A DNA stretch of 38,140 nt from an uncultured Acidimicrobiaceae bacterium (GCA_937868025.1 CALMLJ010000154.1:1-38140); one strand, 5' to 3'. Counted from the stretch's first letter, positions 1-7,721 are shown. Notes: generated by a model not told the origin, from the letters alone. Numbers and translations are program-made.

Positions 1-101
1 ACGCCAACCTGCGCGGCGCCAACCTGAGCGACGCCAACCTGCGCGGCGCCGACCTGATCGACGCCAACCTGCGCGGCGCCAACCTGAGCGACGCCAACCT
101 G
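1..101. repeat. Left copy of the 101-bp terminal direct repeat
   Basis: Bases 1-101 are identical to 38040-38140; the bases flanking the two copies differ. The simplest reading is an assembly overlap of a circular or circularly permuted genome, giving a unit of 38,039 bp. The repeat lies wholly inside the near-identical 15-bp units of a pentapeptide-repeat gene. The overlap could therefore also reflect repeat collapse, and the true unit number is uncertain. Confidence 0.9.
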
Positions 102-317
102 CGCGGCGCCGACCTGAGCGGCGCCGACCTGCGCGGCGCCAACCTGAGCGACGCCAACCTGAGCGACGCCAACCTGAGCTACGCCAACCTGTACGACGCC
201 AACCTGCGCGGCGCCGACCTGCGCGGCGCCAACCTGCGCGGCGCCGACCTGAGCGGCGCCGACCACGACGAGTGGACACAATGGTCGACCAGGTTCTCCC
301 CGGAGACGAAGTCATGA
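1..317 (+). CDS. Pentapeptide-repeat protein, C-terminal part (continues from 37589)
   Basis: This is the 3' part of a gene that starts at 37589 and crosses the contig join. The frame has codons beginning at base 3. It reads repeated A(N/D)Lxx units ([25 protein letters not shown]) and ends [16 protein letters not shown] with TGA at 315-317. Joining 37589-38039 to 1-317 gives 255 residues, with about 22 pentapeptides at residues 130-239. Such repeats fold into a right-handed square beta-helix; some family members (MfpA, Qnr) mimic DNA and bind gyrase, but nothing here proves that role. The stop overlaps the helicase start (ATGA at 314), so the two are translationally coupled. The repeat units are nearly identical in DNA, which suggests copy-number instability. 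Confidence 0.85.
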   Translation, partial: ANLRGANLSDANLRGADLIDANLRGANLSDANLRGADLSGADLRGANLSDANLSDANLSYANLYDANLRGADLRGANLRGADLSGADHDEWTQWSTRFSPETKS

Positions 318-2014
318 CCATCCCGCAGCGGCCCGGCCCGCGCCGCGTGGATTGCGGCCCAGAGCTGGGCAAGCTCCATGGCGGGAGGCTCCTCAAGGAC
401 GGCGCGTGGTCGTGGCCGGTGGGTCGCTTCGGTGCCCGCACCGACACCGCGTTCGCCGAGGTCCTCGACGGCTACCCAACGTCGCACTGGTGGCGCACAC
501 CGCACCACTACTGGGCATGTCGCGTCGAGGGGCTATGGCCACATCAGCGCATGGCGCTGGAAGATATCGCGGGTCCACCGTCGCCGATCCCCGCGCGTCG
601 TGTCGGCTGGGAGATGCCGCTTGGCTCAGGTAAGACGCGGCTGAGTATCGAGGCGGCAAAGTTGTGGCGGGCGGCGAACCCCGACCGCGGTCAGCTCGTC
701 GTCGTGCTGCCGCTGGCGGTGTGGTCGGGCTGGGTGCGCAACCTGGCCCGCTGGTGGCCCGAGGCGACGATCGGCGCGGCGAAGGGCTGGCACACTGCCG
801 TCACGCGTGGCTGGTCGAAGGAGCAGCGCGCCGAGATGCGTGCCCAGGTCGTCGACCTGACACCGGCCACGGCGCAGAGTGTCGACGTGGTGCTGTCTCA
901 CTGGCTGTGTGGTGACGGTGCGTGGGCGGTCGTCGAGGCGGCGCGCCCGGCGGTCGTGGTGCTCGACGAGGTGCACCGCGCGAAGTCGACGAGTGCCCGT
1001 GCGCACCTCCGCGTCAACCGCACCTTCGCCCACGGGGCCATCGATAGCCCCGGCCTGCTGATCGGCATGTCGGGCACACCGATGGGGCAGCGCCCCCCGG
1101 AACTCCACGGCGTGCAGCGCCTCATCGACCCGACGGTGTTCGGCTGGGCGGCGAGCCCACATCATGCCCGCTACTTCCAGCGCGACGAGGGCGCCAGCCG
1201 TGCGGCGGGGCACGATATCCCGGGCGCCGAGTTCCTGTCCGACGAGCACGCGGCCAGATGGCGCGAGCGTCGGGCGCTGTCCTGGCTGGTCGTCAGCCCC
1301 GACTCGATCGAACGTGACTGGTCGGTGACGGCGTGGGAGACCCTCGACGTCGACATCGGCGCCGACGCCAAGGCCGCCGCGACGATGAAGCGTGACGGCG
1401 TGTGGACCTCGCCCGACGGCCGAGTGGAGCTGATCGCGGACAACGCGTTGGCGCGCCGCACTCACGTGCATCGCCTTGAGTCGGGTGTCGCCGACGGCCA
1501 GCACGACGCGGACCACCGGACCGCGAAGGTCAAGGCCCTCGGCGAGCTGCTGGGCGAGCGCACCGAGTGGCCGGTCATCGTGTGGTGCACGTGGCGCCGC
1601 ACGATGGACCTGGTGACGGTCGAGGCGGAGCGGCTCGGGCTCACGGTCGGCGAGATCAGCGGCGCGTCGAAGTCGGGGCTGTCCGCGGCGGGCCGTGCGG
1701 CTGAGGGCGTCGACGTCGTGGTGTGCCAGGTGGCGGCGGCATCGGAGGGCATCGAGCTGGTCGAGGCTGAGTTGGCGGTGTGGGTGGATCTGCCGACGAG
1801 CCTGACCCTGTGGCGCCAGGCGGTGGGCCGCAACGATCGCCCGGCGGAGTCGACGCATTGGCGCGAGCCGGTGGCGGTGGTGCTGTTGGGCGGCGAGGTG
1901 GACCGGACGATCTGGGCGGCGCTGCGTGACGGCGACGCGTTGCAGGCGGAGATCACCGCGGCGATGGAGGCTGAGCTGCTCGCCGCAATAGATCGCGCGT
2001 CGGGCTTGTCATGA
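314..2014 (+). CDS. SF2 DEAD/DEAH-box helicase (SNF2-like)
   Basis: A 566-residue ATP-dependent nucleic-acid translocase. Visible motifs are Walker A PLGSGKTR (about residues 102-109), the DEVH box in [10 protein letters not shown] (about 214-223), motif III SGTPM (253-257), and motif [12 protein letters not shown] near residue 500, the arginine-finger helix of the second RecA lobe. The layout resembles phage SNF2-like helicases that act in replication or recombination. The start at 314 is chosen over an in-frame ATG at 272 because it makes an ATGA overlap with the pentapeptide-repeat gene; the earlier start would lie deep inside that gene. The stop codon lies within the operator at 2005-2018. 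The specific DNA substrate is unknown. Confidence 0.9.
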   Translation: MTIPQRPGPRRVDCGPELGKLHGGRLLKDGAWSWPVGRFGARTDTAFAEVLDGYPTSHWWRTPHHYWACRVEGLWPHQRMALEDIAGPPSPIPARRVGWEMPLGSGKTRLSIEAAKLWRAANPDRGQLVVVLPLAVWSGWVRNLARWWPEATIGAAKGWHTAVTRGWSKEQRAEMRAQVVDLTPATAQSVDVVLSHWLCGDGAWAVVEAARPAVVVLDEVHRAKSTSARAHLRVNRTFAHGAIDSPGLLIGMSGTPMGQRPPELHGVQRLIDPTVFGWAASPHHARYFQRDEGASRAAGHDIPGAEFLSDEHAARWRERRALSWLVVSPDSIERDWSVTAWETLDVDIGADAKAAATMKRDGVWTSPDGRVELIADNALARRTHVHRLESGVADGQHDADHRTAKVKALGELLGERTEWPVIVWCTWRRTMDLVTVEAERLGLTVGEISGASKSGLSAAGRAAEGVDVVVCQVAAASEGIELVEAELAVWVDLPTSLTLWRQAVGRNDRPAESTHWREPVAVVLLGGEVDRTIWAALRDGDALQAEITAAMEAELLAAIDRASGLS

Positions 2015-2034
2015 CAAGTGCCATCGGCTATGCT
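2005..2034 (+). promoter_or_regulatory. Operator palindrome overlapping a sigma70-type promoter
   Basis: CTTGTCATGACAAG (2005-2018) is a perfect 14-bp palindrome. It covers a -35 TTGTCA (2006-2011), followed by 17 bp and a -10 TATGCT (2029-2034). Related sites lie at 7308, 32844 and 37524. A repressor bound here would block the -35 box. The ATG at 2041 lies six bases after the -10, so the transcript may be leaderless. The site overlaps the helicase stop codon. Confidence 0.75.
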
Positions 2035-2040
2035 GACTCC

Positions 2041-2067
2041 ATGACGAAGACGGAGGCCACACGATGA
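2041..2067 (+). CDS. Possible 8-residue leaderless leader peptide
   Basis: ATG at 2041 is exactly six bases after the -10 box, which is the actinobacterial leaderless spacing. The frame reads MTKTEATR, and its TGA (2065-2067) overlaps the next gene's ATG (2064) as ATGA. It could couple translation into the 110-residue gene, which also has its own GGAGG (2052-2056). It is very short, so it may be chance. Confidence 0.35.
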   Translation: MTKTEATR

Positions 2068-2396
2068 GCTGGAAGAGCGAGACACGCCGCAAGGTCGAGA
2101 ATCTCCTCGACGCATACCACGACGAGACGATCGGGGCCGCGAACTTGGCGGGCGACCTGTACGAGTTGGGCGGCCTGTACGTGATGCCTGCTCGGCTCGC
2201 TGACTACATCGAGGAGTTGGGCACGGTCGCAGCGGAATTGAACGGTGGCCCGCCTGGATTCATGCTGGATGCGGTGAAGTCGGCACGGACCGATTTCCTC
2301 GGCGCCCCCTCGACCGATAGCGCCGCCAACATCGTGACGTCTGAGATCGCCCGCATCATCGCTGCCCGTGAGATCGAGCGGGGGCTGCTCGGATGA
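2064..2396 (+). CDS. Conserved-looking small protein of unknown function
   Basis: A 110-residue mostly helical, acidic protein starting MSWKSETRRKVENLL. No motif was recognised. It is the first full gene after the operator promoter at 2005 and has a clear ribosome binding site, GGAGG at 2052-2056, seven bases before ATG. Its stop overlaps the next gene's start (ATGA at 2393). The position directly behind an operator and ahead of a helix-turn-helix gene suggests an early regulatory or replication role, but this is context only. Confidence 0.75.
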   Translation: MSWKSETRRKVENLLDAYHDETIGAANLAGDLYELGGLYVMPARLADYIEELGTVAAELNGGPPGFMLDAVKSARTDFLGAPSTDSAANIVTSEIARIIAAREIERGLLG

Positions 2397-2899
2397 GCTG
2401 GACACACCGCACCTTCTCCGGCACCGACTGCGCGGCCGAGGATGCCCGAGCGCTGCAGGACCGCCTGATCGCCGAGGGCTGGCCGTGGTGCGCCGACCCC
2501 GACACCATGATGCTCACCCCGCCCGCCGCGTTGCGTGCGGCCCTCGACCTCCGCGGCACGAACCTCGCCGAGCTGGCCCGCCGTTGTGGCGTGACCCGCC
2601 AGGCGATCTACGACCGCCGCCGCCGGGCCCGCGATGAGAGCCCGCCGCCGATGTGGTCGGTGTCGTGGGTGCTCGACGCCCTCGACGTGGCGTGGCACAA
2701 CGGCGCGGTGCTGTCCGCCGAGTGCGTCGTGAGCGTCGACGTCGACCGCCGGGCGGCGCGTGTCCCACGTTCCGAGCAGGTCGGCGGCATCGCCGTCGAC
2801 GGCCAGTTGCGCCCCGGGGTCACGGTTACCGTGTGCCTCGCGTGCGGCGCCGAGATCAAGACCATCAAGTCCCACCAATGCCAGGAGGCAACCCAATGA
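2393..2899 (+). CDS. Helix-turn-helix protein with C-terminal zinc finger; candidate repressor
   Basis: A 168-residue protein. Residues about 57-78 (LAELARRCGVTRQAIYDRRR) look like a helix-turn-helix with a basic recognition helix. The C-terminus carries C148-x2-C151-x9-H161-x-C163, a likely zinc-binding finger. It is the only clear HTH protein in the early region and is the second full gene behind the operator at 2005. It is therefore the best candidate for the protein that binds the four 14-bp palindromes, in which case it would control itself. That link is inference. It starts with an ATGA overlap and ends overlapping the next ATG at 2896. It could instead be an excisionase-like or replication accessory protein. 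Confidence 0.75.
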   Translation: MSWTHRTFSGTDCAAEDARALQDRLIAEGWPWCADPDTMMLTPPAALRAALDLRGTNLAELARRCGVTRQAIYDRRRRARDESPPPMWSVSWVLDALDVAWHNGAVLSAECVVSVDVDRRAARVPRSEQVGGIAVDGQLRPGVTVTVCLACGAEIKTIKSHQCQEATQ

Positions 2900-3687
2900 G
2901 CAACACCCCAGCAAAGACCGACGACCCGAGCAGCGTTCCGGCGCTGCCCGAGGACATGCTCGCCGAGCTCGTCGCCATGTCGGCGGTCGACCTGACCCCC
3001 AGCGAGGTGGCCCGGCTGACGCCGGTCTACAAGATCGCCGGCCCCGACACGAACACGTTCAGCGTCCCGGCCCTGTTCGCGGTCGTCGAGGACGAGACGA
3101 CCACCGAGATCAACGGCGTGGCGCTGGCGGGCATCTCGCAGCGGGTCCGCTGGGAGCCGGGCACGTCGCCCGGCTCCGGCAACCCGCCGACGTGCCGCAG
3201 CCACGACGCCCGCACGGGCTCCGGCGAGTACACGGGCGGCGAGGTGTGGGACTGCGGTACGTGCCCGGCGTCGCAGTGGACCGGACCGGAGGGGAACCGG
3301 ACGAAGCCGGAGTGCGCGCTGCGCCTGGCGTTCCTGGTCGATGTGGATGAGCACGGCCCCGCGATCATGGATGTGCCGACGGGCAGCGTTGACGGCGCCC
3401 GTGCGCTTACGTCGGCGCTGATGGCGGCGGCGTCGCCGTCGAGCACGAAGCCGACGTTTACGCAGCTGCGCGTGAGGATCACGCGTGGCGACAAGGTGAC
3501 GACCAAGGGCGGCACGACGCACCGCCCCGTTGTGATCGGCAAGGGCGGGCTGGCGACGCCGGAGCAGCAGGCCCACGCTGCCGATGTTGGGCTGAAGGTG
3601 GTGCGTCAGTTCCGCAGGGGCCGCGAGCACGTGGCCGACTCCGCGGGTGCCGAGAGCGTGGCCGACTCCGGCCCGCAGGAGGTGTGA
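2896..3687 (+). CDS. Four-cysteine early protein, possible DNA-binding replication accessory
   Basis: 263 residues; start ATG 2896 (MSNTPAKTDD) with AGGAGG at 2883-2888 and an ATGA overlap with the upstream gene. An upstream in-frame ATG at 2653 is rejected because it lies inside the HTH gene. Cysteines at C100, C120, C123 and C140 form a zinc-ribbon-like arrangement within a Trp-rich stretch. The rest alternates beta-like segments. I do not recognise the family with certainty. Its position among helicase, methylase, nuclease and primase genes fits a single-stranded-DNA-binding or recombination accessory protein, but there is no direct motif for that. Confidence 0.8.
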   Translation: MSNTPAKTDDPSSVPALPEDMLAELVAMSAVDLTPSEVARLTPVYKIAGPDTNTFSVPALFAVVEDETTTEINGVALAGISQRVRWEPGTSPGSGNPPTCRSHDARTGSGEYTGGEVWDCGTCPASQWTGPEGNRTKPECALRLAFLVDVDEHGPAIMDVPTGSVDGARALTSALMAAASPSSTKPTFTQLRVRITRGDKVTTKGGTTHRPVVIGKGGLATPEQQAHAADVGLKVVRQFRRGREHVADSAGAESVADSGPQEV

Positions 3688-3689
3688 TC

Positions 3690-3935
3690 GTGGCGATCTT
3701 CACCGACCCCGGCCCGGGCGCGTCGAACGTCGAGCACGCCGCAGCGTGGCGCGCCGACCTGGAGCGCATCGTCGTGTACGGCGGCCGCCCGCTGGTGCTC
3801 GACCTTGCCCGCAGCCTGCTGGCCGAGGTGGAGGCGAATGCCCCGAACCTCGACGACTACCTAGTGGTCGTGTCGGGTCTGTCCGCCGATCAGCTCGACG
3901 AGGCGCGGGCCCGCGGGTCACGGGCGGTGTCGTGA
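3690..3935 (+). CDS. Small hypothetical protein
   Basis: 81 residues starting VAIFTDPGPG from GTG 3690. This start is chosen because AGGAGG (3677-3682) sits seven bases upstream; the in-frame GTG at 3684 would be only one base away from that site. The protein is acidic and predicted alpha/beta, with no recognised motif. The gene is packed between the four-Cys protein and the coiled-coil gene, and its stop overlaps the next start (TGATG). Function unknown. Confidence 0.7.
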   Translation: MAIFTDPGPGASNVEHAAAWRADLERIVVYGGRPLVLDLARSLLAEVEANAPNLDDYLVVVSGLSADQLDEARARGSRAVS

Positions 3936-4360
3936 TGCCGTCGATCCCAGAGTTGACCCGCGCCTACCTCGCAGCGCACCAGGCCGACGCCGACGCGAAG
4001 CAGGCGAAGACCGACGCCTACAAGGCGTTGAAGGTCGCCGAGGCCGAGCTGGTCGAGGCGATGTCCACCGAGGGGGTGACGCGCAGCCCCGTGGACGGGC
4101 GGATGGTCAGCTGGAAGCATGACCTGTCGGCCTCGATCGATGTGGCGGTGCCGCCCGAGGTGCTCGTCGATTCGCTGGAGTCGCTGGGCCTCGGTGACCT
4201 GGTGCAGCGCAACGCCGTGTCGGTGCATGCCGGCGCCCTCGCGGCTGCGCTGCGTGGCCTGGAGCGTGAGGCGGCGGAGCGCGGCGAGGACCTCCCCGAG
4301 ATCCGCGGCGTGAAGGTGCGCCGCTACACGAAGGTGCTCAACGCCAAGGGCTCCTCGTGA
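3935..4360 (+). CDS. Helical early protein of unknown function
   Basis: 141 residues starting MPSIPELTRAYLAAHQ. The first 50 residues are Ala/Lys/Glu-rich and probably a coiled coil; the rest is mixed. ATG 3935 overlaps the previous stop (TGATG); GTG 3932 is an alternative. A longer in-frame ORF reaching back to 3647 would overlap two genes and is not credible. No family was recognised. Helix-rich partners of single-strand-binding proteins often sit in such a position, but this is weak inference. Confidence 0.75.
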   Translation: MPSIPELTRAYLAAHQADADAKQAKTDAYKALKVAEAELVEAMSTEGVTRSPVDGRMVSWKHDLSASIDVAVPPEVLVDSLESLGLGDLVQRNAVSVHAGALAAALRGLEREAAERGEDLPEIRGVKVRRYTKVLNAKGSS

Positions 4361-4422
4361 CCTGCGCGATCAAGGTGCACGGCGGGCGCATCTCGTCGCT
4401 CCTCGTGTTTGGTGCGTCGTGA
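4357..4422 (+). CDS. Tiny ORF bridging two genes
   Basis: A 21-residue frame (MTCAIKVHGGRISSLLVFGAS) starts at GTG 4357, overlapping the previous stop as GTGA. Its own stop overlaps the methylase GTG at 4419 in the same way. The perfect double coupling in a genome packed by such overlaps supports translation. No function can be proposed; it may serve only to carry ribosomes to the methylase. Confidence 0.4.
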   Translation: MTCAIKVHGGRISSLLVFGAS

Positions 4423-5363
4423 GCGCCGATCTGCGCGCACCGTTCCCCTGGTTCGGCGGCAAATCCCGAGTGGCCGATGTCGTGTGGGAACGGTTCGGCG
4501 ACGTCCGCAACTACGTAGAACCGTTCTTCGGGTCCGGTGCTGTCCTGCTGGGCCGCCCCGGTGGCGCTCAGGGTACCGAGACGGTGAACGATCTCGACGG
4601 GTTCGTAGCCAACTTCTGGCGTGCCGTCGCTCTCTCACCGGCCGAAACATGGGAGTGGGCCGATTCGCCGGTGAACGAGGCCGACCTGCACGCCCGCCAC
4701 GTCTGGCTGATCCAGCAGATGGACGACGGGTTCACCGATCGGCTCATGGGCGACCCAGATTTTTACGATGCGAAGATTGCCGGATGGTGGGTCTGGGGTA
4801 TATGCGCGTGGATCGGGTCGGGCTGGTGCTCCGGAAGCGGCGGGTGGTGGCCCGACGCTGACGGCAAGCTGGCCAACGGCAATGCCGGGCGGGGGGTGAA
4901 GCGGCAGATGCCGCACCTCGGCGATGCCGGGCGGGGGGGGCCGATGGCCGACCTCGCTGAGCGAATGCGGCACGTGCGCGTCGCCTGTGGTGATTGGGGG
5001 CGAGTGCTCGGCGACTCGGTGACGTCGCGCCACGGCACAACCGCCGTCTTCCTCGACCCGCCGTACTCCGACGAGGCCGAACACCAGATCAGCTACCGCA
5101 CCACGTCGGGCACCGTCGCCCACGACGTGCGCGATTGGGCGCTGGCCAACGGCGATAACCCGCTACTCCGCATCGCCCTGTGCGGCTACGCGGGGGAAGG
5201 TCACGACGTGCTCGTGTCGCTTGGCTGGACGGCGCACGGCTGGAAGGCGAAGGGGGGCTACGGCTCCCAGGGTGACGGGGCAGGCCGCGCCAACGCCGCC
5301 CGCGAAACCGTCTGGTTCTCCCCACACTGCTTCGACGCTAAAGCTGGGAGGCTGTTCACATGA
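4419..5363 (+). CDS. D12-class N6-adenine DNA methyltransferase (Dam-like)
   Basis: A 314-residue Dam-type enzyme that would transfer a methyl group from S-adenosylmethionine to adenine N6. The N-terminal PFPWFGGKSR is the D12-class opening motif. EPFFGSGAVLLGRP is the AdoMet-binding FxGxG motif, and FLDPPYSD is the catalytic DPPY. The middle contains a Gly/Trp-rich segment (about 124-160). Start GTG 4419 overlaps the preceding tiny ORF; the stop overlaps the VRR-NUC gene as ATGA. No matching restriction enzyme beyond the adjacent VRR-NUC protein was seen. It probably protects phage DNA or marks it for replication; target sequence unknown. Confidence 0.9.
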   Translation: MSADLRAPFPWFGGKSRVADVVWERFGDVRNYVEPFFGSGAVLLGRPGGAQGTETVNDLDGFVANFWRAVALSPAETWEWADSPVNEADLHARHVWLIQQMDDGFTDRLMGDPDFYDAKIAGWWVWGICAWIGSGWCSGSGGWWPDADGKLANGNAGRGVKRQMPHLGDAGRGGPMADLAERMRHVRVACGDWGRVLGDSVTSRHGTTAVFLDPPYSDEAEHQISYRTTSGTVAHDVRDWALANGDNPLLRIALCGYAGEGHDVLVSLGWTAHGWKAKGGYGSQGDGAGRANAARETVWFSPHCFDAKAGRLFT

Positions 5364-5656
5364 CCAAAGAGTCGACGATCCAGCGCAACGTCGTGCGGCT
5401 CGTCATCACGCGGGGTGGTCACGCCATCGTGACCCGCCCACCGGGCGCGCCAGCCGGTACACCCGACATCCTCGGCGTGTACCGTGGCAGGTCTATCGGC
5501 GTCGAGACGAAGAAACGCGCCGGCCTCGACGCCAGCGAGATCCAGAAGGCGCAGGGGCGCCGCTGGCAGCGAGGCGGCGGGCGCTGGATTGTGACCCACA
5601 CAATGGAGGACGTAGTGATGATGTTGGACCAGATCGACGCCGAGATCGACTCATGA
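5360..5656 (+). CDS. VRR-NUC domain nuclease
   Basis: A 98-residue protein matching the short phage VRR-NUC type of the PD-(D/E)xK superfamily. It shows a start helix ESTIQRNVVRLV, then GTPDILGVY with the catalytic Asp, GVETKKR (the E-x-K equivalent), and later ASEIQKAQGRRW. These enzymes cut branched DNA. It overlaps the methylase (ATGA 5360) and the primase (ATGA 5653), so the three are made together. A role in resolving replication or packaging intermediates is likely from the family; partnership with the methylase is only suggested by adjacency. Confidence 0.85.
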   Translation: MTKESTIQRNVVRLVITRGGHAIVTRPPGAPAGTPDILGVYRGRSIGVETKKRAGLDASEIQKAQGRRWQRGGGRWIVTHTMEDVVMMLDQIDAEIDS

Positions 5657-7302
5657 TCGACCCGGGGATCGAGGCGTTCCGCAAGGTCACACCGGAGGGC
5701 GAGCTGTGGGGCCACACGTGGACCCCACAGCCGAAGCCCACGACGCGCTGGTGGCGTGCCGGGGAGCTGGCCGCACCCGCGCCGGGCACCGACCACTACG
5801 TGTCGATGGGCCTCACGGCCGAGCCGGGCACGGAGCGCACCCGTGTCAAACAGGCCGACGTGACAGCGCTGCTCGCGGGCGCGTGGGCCGACGTCGACGT
5901 CGTCAGCCCGTGGCACGCGAAGCCTGGCCTGGCGACGACGCACGACGAAGCGCTCGAAGCGCTCACCGCGTGGACACGGCCGACGGTGGCGCTGCGCACA
6001 CCGGGCGGCGTGCAGGGCTTCTGGTTGTGCGAGACGGCGATCGAGCTGGAGGCGGCCGCGATGCGGCAGCACCTCAGCGACGTCGGCGCCACGTTCCAGG
6101 CGCACTCCGACGTCGGGTTTGACCCCGTGTGGAACGCGGACCGGCTGATGAGGCTGCCGGGCTCGGTGCACTACGGCTCGGGCGAGCCCGTCGACGTGGT
6201 GACACTGTGGGCCGACGGGCCGTGGTGGGATCTCGACTCCCTCGGGGCGCGCCTCGTCGACGCGGGCGCCGGGCAGATCATGTCCCGCGCCGCCACCGAC
6301 GCCTACCGGTCGATCGAGCTTCCCGCGATGTCGCAGCGCGAGGCGAGGGTCGCACTGTTGGATAACCCGGCGCTGGCCCTAGCGGTCGAGACGATGGCGG
6401 GCAGCAAGTGGGGGGTGACGTGGGCGGGGCGCAGGACCGACATGAAGGACAATTCGGCGTCGGGCCACGATATGGCGGTGGCGTCGTGGGCGGTGCAGGT
6501 CGAGGACATCACAGACACCGAGATCGCCGAGTTGGTCGCGGCCCGACGCCAGGCGTCGGGCGCGAAGGAGAAGCCGCGCCTGACCGACTATCTGCGCCGC
6601 ACGATCGCGAATGTGCGGGCGGGGCAGAAGCGCGAGCAGGCCGTGGCCCACATCGAGAGCGTGGCGACCGCGGCGGTCGACGACATCGTAGACGCCGTGA
6701 CCACCGGGGAGCCGGTGGCTGACCCGCTGGGCGCGCTGTCCAAGGTGCTCACGATCCCGATCGATCGGGTGATCCGTCGCAGCGTGCCGGACGCGCCGGA
6801 GTCGACGACGTGGCACCTTGTCTCGGGCGGTGTGGTCTCGGGCGGGATGAAGGCTGCGCAGACGTCTTCGGCGTCGGCCATGTGGCAGACCATCGTGGCG
6901 TCGTACGACAAGGTGCCGCCGAGGGCCATCATGACCCCGGCGAAATGGGACAAGGTGCTACAGCTCATCCTCGATGTGGCCGAGCCGGAGGTGCTGTCCG
7001 ACGAGGCAGACCCCGTGAGCCTGGCCCGCCACACGCTGCGCGCCCTCGCCGAGAAGACAGCGGACGGCATGGCGGGCGGATTTACCCCGCACCATGACAG
7101 CCAGCAAGCGGCGTTCGCGCCGTCGGATTGCGAGCTGCTGCTACGCCGCGATTGGGTGCGTGCCCGGATGCACGACGCGAAGATCACGGACCGGGACTAC
7201 GGCACGGCGGCGCAGTCGCTTGGCTGGACTTCGGAGCGGCCGACGATCGCCCCGTATGGCCGGGTATATGTGTGGTCGGTGCCGCTGTCCTGCATCTCCT
7301 GA
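5653..7302 (+). CDS. Prim-pol / RepB-like primase
   Basis: 549 residues. The N-terminal half looks like an archaeo-eukaryotic-type primase. WADVDVV (near residue 80) gives the metal-binding D-x-D, LRTPGGVQGFWLC (near 117-129) resembles the SGGGxxxxW region, and DRLMRLPGSVHYG (near 165) is the R-x-P-G motif. No Walker A or helicase motif is visible in the C-terminal half, so unwinding would come from the separate helicases. A C-terminal winged-helix-like region is possible. An in-frame ORF extends upstream to 5221, but ATG 5653 overlaps the VRR-NUC stop and is the better start. No DNA polymerase gene was seen, so this phage probably primes for the host replisome. Confidence 0.75.
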   Translation: MIDPGIEAFRKVTPEGELWGHTWTPQPKPTTRWWRAGELAAPAPGTDHYVSMGLTAEPGTERTRVKQADVTALLAGAWADVDVVSPWHAKPGLATTHDEALEALTAWTRPTVALRTPGGVQGFWLCETAIELEAAAMRQHLSDVGATFQAHSDVGFDPVWNADRLMRLPGSVHYGSGEPVDVVTLWADGPWWDLDSLGARLVDAGAGQIMSRAATDAYRSIELPAMSQREARVALLDNPALALAVETMAGSKWGVTWAGRRTDMKDNSASGHDMAVASWAVQVEDITDTEIAELVAARRQASGAKEKPRLTDYLRRTIANVRAGQKREQAVAHIESVATAAVDDIVDAVTTGEPVADPLGALSKVLTIPIDRVIRRSVPDAPESTTWHLVSGGVVSGGMKAAQTSSASAMWQTIVASYDKVPPRAIMTPAKWDKVLQLILDVAEPEVLSDEADPVSLARHTLRALAEKTADGMAGGFTPHHDSQQAAFAPSDCELLLRRDWVRARMHDAKITDRDYGTAAQSLGWTSERPTIAPYGRVYVWSVPLSCIS

Positions 7303-7307
7303 TTCTA

Positions 7308-7337
7308 CTTGTCATGGTAAGCGGGGTAGTGTAAGGT
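7308..7337 (+). promoter_or_regulatory. Operator overlapping a sigma70-type promoter
   Basis: CTTGTCATGGTAAG (7308-7321) is the near-palindromic operator. It covers -35 TTGTCA (7309-7314), with 17 bp to -10 TAAGGT (7332-7337). It lies six bases after the primase stop and drives the zinc-knuckle cluster. A GGGG/CCCC mini-hairpin (7350-7362) lies in the leader. Confidence 0.75.
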
Positions 7338-7365
7338 GGTGGCTGTCGAGGGGAGACGCCCCGAG

Positions 7366-7393
7366 ACACGGAGGACATCATGAGCACGATCAC
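7366..7393 (+). repeat. Duplicated translation start, copy 1
   Basis: The 28 bases spanning the ribosome binding site and first codons of the gene at 7380 match 7694-7721 at 26 of 28 positions. Both carry ACGGAGGACAT, then ATGAGCACGAT. This looks like a duplicated gene start, with the coding bodies having diverged afterwards. Confidence 0.7.
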
Positions 7394-7589
7394 CCCGAGC
7401 ACCGAAGCCATCGAGGCCAGCGAAGCCGCTGGCCTCACCGGACTGATCGAGGTCACCGAGCGCGGCGATCTCGTCGAGCCGGGCAGCTTTGTCGAGCCGG
7501 GCACCGAGGTTCATACCGGCTGGGTCGAGGACGGTACGTGGTTCACCAACGTCGACCCTGTCGGCACCCCCCAGGTCCGGGTGGCCTGA
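7380..7589 (+). CDS. Small acidic hypothetical protein
   Basis: 69 residues (MSTITPSTEAIEASEAAGLT...), acidic, ending PQVRVA. GGAGG at 7370-7374 sits five bases before ATG. It is the first gene behind the operator promoter at 7308. No cysteines or recognised motif. Its first five residues and leader match those of the gene at 7708. Confidence 0.75.
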   Translation: MSTITPSTEAIEASEAAGLTGLIEVTERGDLVEPGSFVEPGTEVHTGWVEDGTWFTNVDPVGTPQVRVA

Positions 7590-7693
7590 CGCGCAACGAC
7601 CCGGCGCACTCCACTGGAGTTGACCGGGCCGCACTTCCCCTAGCTACTGCCGGGGCGACACCATTGTCGCTCCGTCCACACGACAAGTCAACA
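7590..7693 (+). other. Short gap with two hairpins
   Basis: This gap holds ACTCC-ACT-GGAGT (near 7606) and GCGACA-CCAT-TGTCGC (7655-7670). Neither is followed by a T run. They may attenuate transcription or stabilise RNA between the two small genes. No gene was seen. Confidence 0.4.
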
Positions 7694-7721
7694 ACACGGA
7701 GGACATTATGAGCACGATTAC
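7694..7721 (+). repeat. Duplicated translation start, copy 2
   Basis: Second copy of the 28-base start region found at 7366-7393, with two C/T differences. It contains GGAGG and the ATG at 7708. Confidence 0.7.

Noticed and set aside
1..260. Short-unit repeats as a CRISPR or iteron array
   Set aside because: The 15-bp units are in frame and encode A(N/D)Lxx pentapeptides; there are no spacers.
272..313. Upstream ATG starts (272, 281) for the SF2 helicase
   Set aside because: They lie inside the pentapeptide gene; ATG 314 gives the ATGA overlap used throughout this genome.
626..1858. 410-codon minus-strand ORF across the SF2 helicase
   Set aside because: Arg/His-rich low-complexity shadow caused by GC-rich codon bias; the plus frame has all helicase motifs.
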